In this document: positions 1-8,091 of the stretch, piece by piece
How the letters are laid out: each line of letters begins with the position of its first letter
How positions within the stretch are numbered: the stretch's first letter is position 1
NCBI RefSeq assembly: GCF_016907695.1
Contig: NZ_JAFBCK010000001.1
Location: forward strand, 5,134,001 to 5,198,000
Length of the DNA stretch: 64,000 bases
From: Actinokineospora baliensis
Lineage (GTDB): Bacteria; Actinomycetota; Actinomycetes; Mycobacteriales; Pseudonocardiaceae
Direction of reading: 5' to 3'
Translations under genes and position numbers: made by a program
The notes under the pieces: model-generated
What the model was told of the DNA's origin: nothing
The model's input: the letters and a program-made list of their open reading frames with translations, nothing else
Databases searched by the model: none

Positions 1-1003
1 CCGTGCGCAACCAGCCCTCGAGCTCGGCGGGCGGCATGGTCGTCGTGCCGTGGAAGCAGGCGCCGTGCGCCTCGTCGGGCAGGTAGGGCTCGATGAACGC
101 CGCCGTCCGCGTGGGCGGCACCCCGTCGAGGAAGATCTTCACGAAGTCCGGCCGGTGGTGCTCGGTGCGGTAGCGCTCACCGACCTCGATCAGCTCCCGC
201 CCGACCGGGTCGAACCCGAAGATGGTGTCGTTGATCAGCAGCGACGACACCACCCAGGCGTCGAGCTGGCCGGCGTCGTCGAGGGACTTGAGCGCGTCGA
301 GGATGTCCACCGACACCCCGGCGTCCTGGAACGCGGTGACGCCGTAGCTGTGCAGGATGCCGATCCCGTGCCGCGACGCGCGCGCGTGCTGCTCGGCGGT
401 CAGCGTGCGGCTGCTCTGCACCGCACGCTCGACCAGCACCCCCGCCGCCTCCAGCAGGACGCCGGTCAGCGCGCCGGTCGCCTGGTCGCGCACGATGACG
501 CCGCCGTCGGGATCCGGGGTGTTCTCGGTGATCCCGGCGAGCTCCAGCGCGCGGGAGTTCACCCACTTGTTGTGCCTGCTGTCGTCCGACAGCGAGACCG
601 GTCGCCCACCGGCGGCCTCGTCCAAGGCGTGCCTGGCCGACTCGCGCGACAGCGCGTCCACGAGCGTGGACGCCCACGCCCCGCCGACCACCCACTCGTC
701 GGGACCCAGCCCCCGCGACCACCGGCGCACCGCGTCGAGGATGCCGTCGAACCCGATCTCGCCGCCGAAGGTCAGCTCGAACAGCTCCGCGCGGCCCGCC
801 ATCGCGTGGTGGTTGTGCACGTCGATCAGCCCGGGCATGACGAACGCGCCGCCCAGGTCGCGCACCTCGGTGTCCGGCCCGACCTGGCCCTGGGCGTCGT
901 ACCCGGTGACCTTTCCGCCCTCGACCACCAGCGAGGTGGCCCGGGGCACCGCCGAGTCGACCGTGTGGACCGTGGCGTTGGTGAGGATCAGATCAGCAGC
1001 CAA
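1..1003 (-). CDS. Amidohydrolase family 3 (YtcJ-like), cut by the window edge
   Basis: Metal-dependent hydrolase of the amidohydrolase superfamily, probably acting on an N-acyl or cyclic amide substrate that cannot be named. About 334 residues are visible and the C-terminus runs off the left edge. A short N-terminal beta domain leads into the metal-binding H-x-H at residues 63-65 (LIDVHNHH), followed by the hydrolase barrel. I chose the TTG at 1003 because a GGGAG ribosome-binding site lies just upstream and the reading starts with the usual strand 'ADLILTNATV'; a GTG slightly upstream is out of frame. It is divergent from the flavoprotein gene at 1195 across about 190 bases. Family call is firm, substrate unknown. 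Confidence 0.85.
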   Translation of the reverse strand, partial: MAADLILTNATVHTVDSAVPRATSLVVEGGKVTGYDAQGQVGPDTEVRDLGGAFVMPGLIDVHNHHAMAGRAELFELTFGGEIGFDGILDAVRRWSRGLGPDEWVVGGAWASTLVDALSRESARHALDEAAGGRPVSLSDDSRHNKWVNSRALELAGITENTPDPDGGVIVRDQATGALTGVLLEAAGVLVERAVQSSRTLTAEQHARASRHGIGILHSYGVTAFQDAGVSVDILDALKSLDDAGQLDAWVVSSLLINDTIFGFDPVGRELIEVGERYRTEHHRPDFVKIFLDGVPPTRTAAFIEPYLPDEAHGACFHGTTTMPPAELEGWLRT

Positions 1004-1194
1004 GGTGCGCTCACTCCCGGTGACCTCGCGGACGGCGACCCCTGCGGCGCCAACTCCCGGTCAGTTTCGGCGCGACCGCGCGCGCGGTGAACGGTCCCGC
1101 CCGCGTCGTGCCGCGCCGAACAAGAAGGGTGCGCTGGTGAGCAACTCCCCGCCAGCTGATCTCGACTGGCCCCGATCGGGCGCTGCGGGCAAGC

Positions 1195-2691
1195 TTGTCC
1201 GCCGTGGAGCAGCTGGATGTGGTGGTCGTCGGCGCGGGTCTGTCGGGGATCGGGATGGCCTGTCACCTGGAGCGGGAGCGGCCGGGGACCCGGTACGCGG
1301 TGCTGGAGGCGCGCGCGGAGATCGGCGGCACGTGGAGCCTGTTCCGCTATCCGGGGGTGCGGTCGGACTCGGACATGCACACCCTCGGCTACCGGTTCCG
1401 GCCGTGGACCAGGGCCGAGACCATGCCCGGTGGCGCGGCGATCCTGGACTACGTGCGGTCCACCGCCGTCGAGTACGGGGTGCTCGACCACGTGCGGCTG
1501 GGGCACCGGCTGATCGCGGCCGACTGGGACAGCGAGCGGGCGCGGTGGGTGCTGCGGGTCGCGCACGGCGGCGCCGAGGTCGAGATGGCGTGTTCCTTCC
1601 TGCTGATGTGCGGCGGGTACTACCGCTACGACGGCGGTCACCGGCCGGAGCTGCCGGGGCTGGCGGGGTTCAGCGGGCGGGTCGTGCACCCGCAGGACTG
1701 GCCAGACGACCTCGACCACGCGGGCAAGCGGGTCGCGGTGCTCGGCAGCGGCGCGACCGCGGTGACGCTGGTGCCCGCGCTGGCCCGCGACGCCGAGCAC
1801 GTGACGATGGTGCAGCGCTCGCCGAGCTACGTGGTCTCGCTGCCGTCGGCGGACCGCCTCGCGCCCCGGTTGGCGCGGGTGCTGCCCGGCGACCTGGGGC
1901 ACCGGCTGGTGCGGTGGCGCAACATCGCGCTGGCCATGGCGTTGTTCCAGCTCAGCCAGCGCAGGCCCCGGCTGATGCGTCGGTTCCTGCGGAAGGCGAC
2001 CGCGGCCGCGTTGCCGCCGGGCTATCCGGTCGACACGCACTTCAACCCGACCTACGGGCCGTGGGACCAGCGGATGTGCATGGTGCCCGACGGCGACTTC
2101 TTCGCCGCGCTGCGCTCCGGCGCGGCCGAGGTGGTGACCGACACGATCGCCGGGTTCGACGGTGACGTGATCCACCTGGCCTCCGGTGGCACCGTCCGCG
2201 CCGACATCCTCGTCACCGCCACCGGGTTCAACCTGGGGCTCTTCGGCGGGGCGGAGATCTCCGTCGACGGCAGGCCGGTCCGCACGACGGAGACGATGAC
2301 CTACCTGGGCATGATGCTGGCCGGGGTGCCGAACATGGTCTACGTCCTCGGCTACACCAACGCCACCTGGACGTTGAAGCTCGACCTCGTCGCGAGCTAC
2401 CTGACCCGGCTGCTGCGGCACATGTCCGACCACGGGTACGACACCGCGACCCCGTCCGCGCCGCCGCCCGGGGTCACCGAGGAGCCGTTCACCAACCTGA
2501 CCGCGGGCTACATCCGCCGCGGTCTCGACGAGCTGCCCAGGCAGTGCTCCCGGCTGCCGTGGCGGCCGACGATGAACTACGCGCTGGACACGATGACGCT
2601 GCGCCGCACGCCGATCACCCGCGAGATGGCGTTCGGCCGCGCCGGGTCGCCGGATCGGGCGCGGCCGCGACCAGTTCCTCCGGGGCGGTGA
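1195..2691 (+). CDS. Flavin-containing monooxygenase, Baeyer-Villiger type
   Basis: FAD- and NADPH-dependent oxygenase that probably converts a ketone to an ester or oxidises a heteroatom. The 498-residue reading carries the FAD dinucleotide motif GAGLSG (13-18), the GGTW turn (44-47), a complete BVMO fingerprint F-x-G-x3-H-x3-W-P at about 159-170 (FSGRVVHPQDWP), and a second Rossmann motif GSGATA near 184-189 for NADPH. Start is TTG at 1195 or GTG at 1204; neither has a strong Shine-Dalgarno. The last 77 bases overlap the convergent YjbR-like gene. Substrate is not predictable; neighbours give no pathway. Confidence 0.85.
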   Translation: MSAVEQLDVVVVGAGLSGIGMACHLERERPGTRYAVLEARAEIGGTWSLFRYPGVRSDSDMHTLGYRFRPWTRAETMPGGAAILDYVRSTAVEYGVLDHVRLGHRLIAADWDSERARWVLRVAHGGAEVEMACSFLLMCGGYYRYDGGHRPELPGLAGFSGRVVHPQDWPDDLDHAGKRVAVLGSGATAVTLVPALARDAEHVTMVQRSPSYVVSLPSADRLAPRLARVLPGDLGHRLVRWRNIALAMALFQLSQRRPRLMRRFLRKATAAALPPGYPVDTHFNPTYGPWDQRMCMVPDGDFFAALRSGAAEVVTDTIAGFDGDVIHLASGGTVRADILVTATGFNLGLFGGAEISVDGRPVRTTETMTYLGMMLAGVPNMVYVLGYTNATWTLKLDLVASYLTRLLRHMSDHGYDTATPSAPPPGVTEEPFTNLTAGYIRRGLDELPRQCSRLPWRPTMNYALDTMTLRRTPITREMAFGRAGSPDRARPRPVPPGR

Positions 2692-2989
2692 GCCGCCACG
2701 CCTCGAACACCAGCTCCCGCAGCTCCACCAGGTCGATGCCTGCCAGGTCGACCACCACCCAGCCGAACCCTCCTGCGGTGAACTGGACCTCGAACACCTC
2801 CGGCCGCTCGGCGACCAGCGCCAGCTGCTCGGACAGGGTCTGCTTGAGGCCGACCGTCTGGGTCTGCGGCCAGTGGTAGCCGAACTTGCGCCCGGCCACG
2901 CTGAACGAGCTGTAGGTCGGCCCCTCGCCCCTGATCACCTCGGGCAGCCCGCCCACGAACGTGAAGAAGTCCTTGCTGTGCACCGCCAT
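2615..2989 (-). CDS. MmcQ/YjbR family protein
   Basis: Small protein of 124 residues in the MmcQ/YjbR (CyaY-like fold) family, often described as a DNA-binding-like protein of unknown role. The N-terminal half has the family pattern of an aromatic-rich strand followed by K-F-G-Y, and the C-terminal half ends in a helix ahead of a basic tail (ATRRGRTPSRG). Its ATG follows the stop of the upstream TetR gene by three bases, and its GGGAGTAG ribosome-binding site lies inside the end of that gene, so the two are almost certainly co-transcribed and coupled. It overlaps the convergent monooxygenase gene by 77 bases. Confidence 0.75.
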   Translation of the reverse strand: MAVHSKDFFTFVGGLPEVIRGEGPTYSSFSVAGRKFGYHWPQTQTVGLKQTLSEQLALVAERPEVFEVQFTAGGFGWVVVDLAGIDLVELRELVFEAWRLTAPEELVAAAPDPATRRGRTPSRG

Positions 2990-2992
2990 GCC

Positions 2993-3679
2993 CTACTCCC
3001 TTGCCTCGCCGCCGGGAGTATAGGTAGGCCCACCGACAGCCAGGGCCCGCTCGAGCCCGTCGAGGATGAGGTCGAGTCCGTAGTCGAACTCCTGGGCGTA
3101 GGTGTAGTCGGTGTCCTGGACGTAGCGGGCGGTCATCTCGGCCAGGTACGGGAACTGGTCGGTGGGGAAGTGGGCGAGGATCTCCTGCGCCAGCTCCGTG
3201 GGCGACTCGCCGGAGTCGAAGGGCAGGCTCTGCTCCTGCGTGGCGAACCCGTAGATGTAGGCGTCGAGCAGGGAGAACGCGTGGGCGGCGAGCGCGAGGG
3301 AGAACCCGGCCCGGCGCAGGACGCCCAGGACGGCGTCGTGGTGGTGCATGGTGGCCAGGCCGGGGGCGGGGCGCGACCCCACGAGCCGCAGCGCCCACGG
3401 GTGGCGGGCCATGGCGGCGCGCACGGCGAACGCCCTGGTCCGCATCGCGTCGCGCCAGCCGGTGTCGGCGGGCGGGCCGATCTCGGCGTAGACCAGGTCG
3501 GTGATGCCGTCGAGCAGTTGGTCCTTGTTGGCGACGTGGTGGTAGAGCGACATCGCCTCGACGCCGAGCGCGCGGCCGAGCTTGCGCATCGTGAGGCCCT
3601 CGATGCCGTCGGCGTCGGCCAGGCGCACGGCGGCGGCGAGTACCTGGTCACGGGTGAGCCTGATGCGCTTCTCAGCCAC
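2993..3679 (-). CDS. TetR-family repressor with TetR_C domain
   Basis: One-component repressor of 228 residues. The N-terminal helix-turn-helix lies at about residues 27-47 (LTMRKLGRALGVEAMSLYHHV, shown in part by RALGVEAMSLYHHV) and the C-terminal part has the TetR_C ligand-binding helices typical of the tetracycline-repressor branch. It starts at GTG 3679 with AAGGA upstream. It is divergent from the MDR dehydrogenase at 3746, and the 66-base gap holds three palindromic operators, so it very likely represses itself and the dehydrogenase until a small-molecule inducer binds. It is coupled to the downstream YjbR-like gene. Confidence 0.88.
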   Translation of the reverse strand: MAEKRIRLTRDQVLAAAVRLADADGIEGLTMRKLGRALGVEAMSLYHHVANKDQLLDGITDLVYAEIGPPADTGWRDAMRTRAFAVRAAMARHPWALRLVGSRPAPGLATMHHHDAVLGVLRRAGFSLALAAHAFSLLDAYIYGFATQEQSLPFDSGESPTELAQEILAHFPTDQFPYLAEMTARYVQDTDYTYAQEFDYGLDLILDGLERALAVGGPTYTPGGEARE

Positions 3680-3690
3680 GACTTGACATC

Positions 3691-3736
3691 CTTACGTTGT
3701 AAGTAACACTCTTACCGCGTAAGTTTACAACGTAAG
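3691..3736. promoter_or_regulatory. Three stacked TetR operators in the divergent promoter
   Basis: Three near-identical inverted repeats fill the gap between the TetR and MDR genes: CTTAC-GTT-GTAAG at 3691-3703, CTTAC-CGC-GTAAG at 3711-3723 and TTTAC-AAC-GTAAG at 3724-3736. Two are perfect and the third has one outer mismatch. Centres are 20 and 13 bases apart. A TTGACA at 3683-3688 could be the -35 of the MDR promoter, and the third site touches the MDR ribosome-binding site AAGGGAG. Assignment to the adjacent TetR protein is inference from position. Confidence 0.8.
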
Positions 3737-3745
3737 GGAGCAGTT

Positions 3746-4708
3746 ATGCGCGCGGTCGTCCAGGACGAGTACGGCGAGGCCCACGACGTCCTGCGGGTCG
3801 CCGAGATCGACCAGCCCGTCATCGCCGCCGACGAGGTGCTGGTGCGGGTGCACGCCGCGGGCGTCGACCGCGGCGCCTGGCACCTCATGGCGGGTATGCC
3901 GTACCCGGTCCGCATGGCGACCGGCCTCGGCAAGCCCAAGACCCCCGTCCGCGGCCGCGACCTCGCGGGCCGGGTCGAGGCCGTCGGCGCGGCGGTGACC
4001 ACCCTGAGCCCGGGCGACGAGGTCTTCGGCATCGGCGAGGGCTCCTTCGCCGAGTTCGCCCGCGCCAAGGCGGCCAAGCTCGTCGCCCGCCCCGAGAACC
4101 TGACCCCGGTCCAGGCCGCCGCGCTCCCCATCTCGGGCCTGACCGCGCTGCAGTCGGTCCGCGACCGCGCGAAGGTCCAAGCGGGGCAGAAGGTCCTGGT
4201 CATCGGCGCCTCCGGCGGAGTAGGCGCCTTCGCCGTGCAGGTCGCCAAAGCCCGGGGCGCCCACGTCACCGGCCTGTGCTCCACGGCCAAGGTCGACCTG
4301 GTCCGATCCCTGGGCGCCGACGAGGTCCTCGACTACACCAAAGACCCCATCGGCGGCCCCTACGACGTCATCATCGACACCGGCGGCCACCGCACCCTCC
4401 GCACCCTCCGCCGAGCCCTCACCCCCCGCGGTCACGCCGTCATCGTCGGCAGCGAAACCGGCGGCCGCATCCTCGGCGGCTTCCAGCGAGCCCTCTGGGC
4501 ACCCCTGATGTCCCTGTTCATCTCCCAGAAGCTCCTCGGCCAGGTCAGCGCGGAACGCCAGGAGGACCTCCAGGAACTCGCCACCCTGGCCGCCACGGGC
4601 ACCATCTTCGCGCCGATCGACCGGACGTACCCACTGGAGGAAACAGCCGCGGCGATCCAGCAGATGCAGGACGGCAAGGTCCGCGGCAAGGTCGTGGTCG
4701 TGATCTAG
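3746..4708 (+). CDS. NAD(P)-dependent medium-chain dehydrogenase/reductase (quinone-oxidoreductase-like)
   Basis: Zinc-independent member of the MDR superfamily, 320 residues, expected to reduce an enone, quinone or alcohol/aldehyde with NAD(P)H. The N-terminal GroES-like domain holds the pattern G-R-D-L-A-G at about 71-77, and the Rossmann domain has GASGGVGAFAV near 153-163. No structural zinc cysteine cluster is visible, which argues for the quinone oxidoreductase-like branch. ATG 3746 has AAGGGAG upstream. It is the likely target of the divergent TetR repressor through the triple operator. Confidence 0.85.
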   Translation: MRAVVQDEYGEAHDVLRVAEIDQPVIAADEVLVRVHAAGVDRGAWHLMAGMPYPVRMATGLGKPKTPVRGRDLAGRVEAVGAAVTTLSPGDEVFGIGEGSFAEFARAKAAKLVARPENLTPVQAAALPISGLTALQSVRDRAKVQAGQKVLVIGASGGVGAFAVQVAKARGAHVTGLCSTAKVDLVRSLGADEVLDYTKDPIGGPYDVIIDTGGHRTLRTLRRALTPRGHAVIVGSETGGRILGGFQRALWAPLMSLFISQKLLGQVSAERQEDLQELATLAATGTIFAPIDRTYPLEETAAAIQQMQDGKVRGKVVVVI

Positions 4709-4764
4709 GCGGGCAGGCGCGGTGGCTTGATCCTCTTCCCGAGAAGGGAGGAGATCATGGTCCG

Positions 4765-6396
4765 GTGACCGACTTCGTAGCCAACACCGCACGCGGACAG
4801 GTCAGCGGCGTGGTGGTCCAGGCGGCGACGATCACCGGAGGGGTGCACCACCACGGGTTGCGCTCCGGCGGCGTCGCGATCGTCACCGCGGTCCGCCCCG
4901 CCGAGGCCGCCGCCGGACTGGTCGGCCGCGACGAGGAGATCCGCCGTCTGCTCGACCTCCTCGATCCGGCCACACCCCCGGGCCCGGTGTTGCTGTCGGC
5001 TGTGGCCGGGATGGGTGGCATCGGCAAGGAGGTCCTGCACGAGTTGGACACCAGGGGCCAGGCGGTATGCCCCGGGTGGCGATCCCGCCCGGGACACCTT
5101 GAACCCCGCCCGGAGCCCACTCGATGTTAAAGACCCTGACGCCTCCGCTGTCCTGTTCAACCGGCCATCGCACGGGCCTGGTAGCGACGCTGGTCTGAAT
5201 GAGCTGGGGTGGCCTACGGCTGGCGTACAGATCGCCGCCAGGCTCCTCACCCCGCCCGGGACCTGGCCGCCGAACTCGCTGGGCCGACAGCTCGGCATTC
5301 GCACACGGTGAAACCGCTCTGGCCACGGTGTTCGGCGCCTCGATCGACCGGCTGGTGGGCCGAAACTCGGATGCGGCATGGCTGTTGCACCTGCTCACCC
5401 GGGTCAACCGCCGCTGGCGTGCCCATGACCTGATCCGCAAGCACCTGCGCGCCTGGGACGGCGGCTACGTCCCCGCGTGGTTCGCGAACCGCGCGGAGGC
5501 ACTGGCCTGGTTCGATGCCGAGCACGCGAACCTGGTTGCAGCAGTGGGGTGGGGCATCGGTGCTGGCCACACCGCGTTGGGTGTTCGCCTCGCCCAAGCT
5601 TTGACCACTTTCCTGTCGTGGCGTCGACACGTCGTCGATTGGGGTGCGGGTGGCCACCGTCGCGGCGCACGCCGCGGCGGACGTGCATCTCGGGCACCAG
5701 GCCCACTTGAACGCGGTGGCGGTGTACCGGGACATGGGGGAGTCCTCGCGGGAGAGCATGGTGTGGAGCAGCCTCGGGGTCACCCTGGCTCGTCTGCACG
5801 AGCTCGCCGAGGCGATCGCCACCCATGAACGTGCCCGTGCTTTGGCCCAACGCGCACGCGATCCGCACAGCGAGGCGATCGCGTGCAACAACCTCGGCCT
5901 CGCCCTGCGCGAGGGAGGTCGACCCTGCGACGCTGTCACCGCGCATCGACGGGCGGTCGTGCTGATGACCAGGCTGCGCGACCGCCGTGGCCTGGCCACC
6001 GCGTGCGACAACCTCGGCCTGGCCCTGCGTGCGGTGGGCGAGTTCGACCAGGCGGAGGTCGCCCACCGCACAGCCATCCGCCGCTACCGGGAGGTGGCCG
6101 ACCCCCACGGCGAGGCGACCGCCACCAACAACCTGGGAACCGCGCTGCGCCGGGCCGGGAAGCTCAACGCGGCCATCACCGCTCACCGCCACGCCGTCGC
6201 CCAACGGCGGTGGTTGCGGGACCGAGCCCGCGAGGGCGTCGCCTGGGTGAACCTCGGTCTCGACCTCTGGCAGAGCCGCCGGGCCGACGATGCCCGCCGT
6301 TGCTGGGCGGAAGCGGCCGCTGCCTTCCGGGATGCCGACAACAGCGCCCTCCTGGTCCACCTCGAACGCCTGTCAGACCACGCGGATGGCACCTGA
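4765..6396 (+). pseudogene. Broken STAND (NB-ARC/TPR) regulator
   Basis: Remains of a large nucleotide-binding regulator with TPR repeats. GTG 4765 follows a good GGGAGGAG site and opens an N-terminal region ending in a P-loop-like GMGGIGK (about residues 85-91), where the frame then runs into unrelated sequence and stops at 5130. Recognisable winged-helix and linker sequence resumes near 5330 (HDLIRKHLRAW, EALAWFDAEHANL) in another frame, and shifts again near 5640 into a clean TPR array reaching 6396, with repeated 'A..NNLGLALR' units. Most of the NTPase core is gone. A short TPR-only product starting near 5644 is possible but unlikely to work. Confidence 0.75.
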
Positions 6397-6518
6397 GCTG
6401 CACCGGGAAGACCCGAGAAGAAAGTTTCGGCCGGGTGTCCATCTGGCGGGGTCCCGCTCGTAGTGGTGTCGTCCGGTGATACTCACCGGGTGGGAGATGA
6501 CGGTGGAGGAGTGCTCTG

Positions 6519-6863
6519 GTGAAGTACATGCTGCTGATCAACGCGGGTTCGGTCGACGCCAGTGGTGGGGCCGCGGAGTGCACTGTCGAGGACTGGATGG
6601 TCTACGACAAACAGGTCAAGGACGCGGGGATCTTCGTGTCGGGGGAGTCGTTGGCTGATCTGGTGACGGCCACGGCGGTGCGGGTCGGCGCGGACGGGAC
6701 GAGGGTGGTGACGGACGGGCCGTTCGCGGAGACGCGGGAGGTGTTGGGCGGGTTCTACGTCATCGACGTGCCCGATCTGGATGTGGCGTTGGACTGGGCC
6801 GCGCGGTGCCCCGGGGCGCTCGGCAGCGGGTCGGTGGTGGTCCGGCCGATCGCCGAGTTCTGA
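6519..6863 (+). CDS. DGPF/YCII-domain protein, partner of an ECF42 sigma factor
   Basis: A 114-residue YCII-fold protein with the diagnostic D-G-P-F motif at residues 66-69 (VTDGPFAETRE). Proteins of this type are genetically linked to ECF42 sigma factors, and one such sigma gene follows immediately: its GTG lies one base after this stop codon. GTG 6519 has a strong GGAGGAG ribosome-binding site. The molecular role is not established; a dimeric alpha/beta ferredoxin-like fold is known for the family. The same pair occurs again at 29.4-30.9 kb on the other strand. Confidence 0.88.
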   Translation: MKYMLLINAGSVDASGGAAECTVEDWMVYDKQVKDAGIFVSGESLADLVTATAVRVGADGTRVVTDGPFAETREVLGGFYVIDVPDLDVALDWAARCPGALGSGSVVVRPIAEF

Positions 6864-6864
6864 G

Positions 6865-8091
6865 GTGGTCGACGAACGAGCGGCGGTGGCGGCCGTGTTC
6901 CGCGAGGAGCACGGCCGCTTGCTCGCCGCCCTCGCCCGCCGGTTCGGCGACTTGGACCTGGCCGAGGAGGCCGCCTCCGAGGCGGTCGAGGCGGCGCTGG
7001 CGCACTGGCCCGAGCACGGGGTGCCGCCGAACCCGGGCGCGTGGTTGATGACCACGGCCAGGCGCAAAGCGGTCGACCGCCTTCGCCGCGACCGGACCTA
7101 CACCGCACGGCTGGCGGAGCTGAAGGTCGAGGCCGAGCGTGCCGAACCGCCAGCGCCCGCCCAGGGGATGCCCGACGACCGCCTCCAGCTCTTCTTCACC
7201 TGCGCGCACCCGGCGTTGGCCGAAGAGGACAGGGGTGCGTTGACGCTGCGCTGCCTGGCCGGGTTGACCACGCCCGAGGTGGCGCGGGCGTACCTGGTGC
7301 CGGTGGAGACGATGGCGAAGCGGATCACCCGGGCCAAGCGCAAGATCCGCGATGCCCGGATCCCCTTCCGGGTGCCCGACGCCGATGAACTCCCGGCTCG
7401 GCTGCCCGGGGTCCTGCAGGTGCTGTACTCGATCTTCACCGAGGGCTACGCGGCCAGCTCCGGCCCGCACCTGCAGCGCCTCGACCTGGCCGAAGAGGCC
7501 ATCCGGCTGACCACGGTCCTGGCCCGCCTGCTCCCCGACCGGGAGGTCATCGGCCTGCGGGCGCTGATGCTGCTGGTGCACGCCAGGCGAGCCGCGCGGA
7601 CCACACCAGAGGGCATGCCGGTCCTGCTCGAACACCAGGACCGGGGTGCCTGGGACCGCACCATGATCGAAGAGGGCCTCGCCCTGTTGCCCCAAGCTCT
7701 GTCAGGCCCGCCCGGCCGCTACGGCGTGCAAGCGGCCATCGCCGCCCTGCACGACGAAGCCGCCGACATCACCACCACCGACTGGCCCCAGATCGTCGCC
7801 CTCTACGACGTCCTCCACGTCCTGGTCCCGTCGCCGATCATCGCCATGAACCGCGCCGCCGCCATCGCCATGCGCGACGGTCCTGCGGAGGGCCTGTCCC
7901 TCCTCGACGACCTCGCGGGCGAGCCCCGCCTGCGTCACCACCACCCGTACCTGGCCGCCCGGGCCGACCTCCTGGCCCGCCTCGGCCGTCGCCACGAAGC
8001 CATCGCCGCCTATGAGCTCGCCCTCAACCACGCGGCGACCGAACCCGACCGCGCCCTCCTTCAGTCCCGTTTGGACGCCCTTAAGGACTGA
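6865..8091 (+). CDS. ECF sigma factor, ECF42 group with TPR-like C-terminal extension
   Basis: Alternative sigma factor of 408 residues. The sigma-2 region spans about 1-80 (with the usual EEHGRLLAALARRFGD start and PGAWLMTTARRKAVDRLRR end), sigma-4 about 110-170 (GLTTPEVARAYLVPVETMAKRI as the helix-turn-helix), and the remaining 230 residues form the long helical, TPR-like extension of ECF42 proteins, which replaces a separate anti-sigma factor. GTG 6865 is chosen since it follows the DGPF gene's stop by one base, implying translational coupling. Its 3' end overlaps the convergent KAP/NACHT gene by 11 bases. Confidence 0.88.
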   Translation: MVDERAAVAAVFREEHGRLLAALARRFGDLDLAEEAASEAVEAALAHWPEHGVPPNPGAWLMTTARRKAVDRLRRDRTYTARLAELKVEAERAEPPAPAQGMPDDRLQLFFTCAHPALAEEDRGALTLRCLAGLTTPEVARAYLVPVETMAKRITRAKRKIRDARIPFRVPDADELPARLPGVLQVLYSIFTEGYAASSGPHLQRLDLAEEAIRLTTVLARLLPDREVIGLRALMLLVHARRAARTTPEGMPVLLEHQDRGAWDRTMIEEGLALLPQALSGPPGRYGVQAAIAALHDEAADITTTDWPQIVALYDVLHVLVPSPIIAMNRAAAIAMRDGPAEGLSLLDDLAGEPRLRHHHPYLAARADLLARLGRRHEAIAAYELALNHAATEPDRALLQSRLDALKD

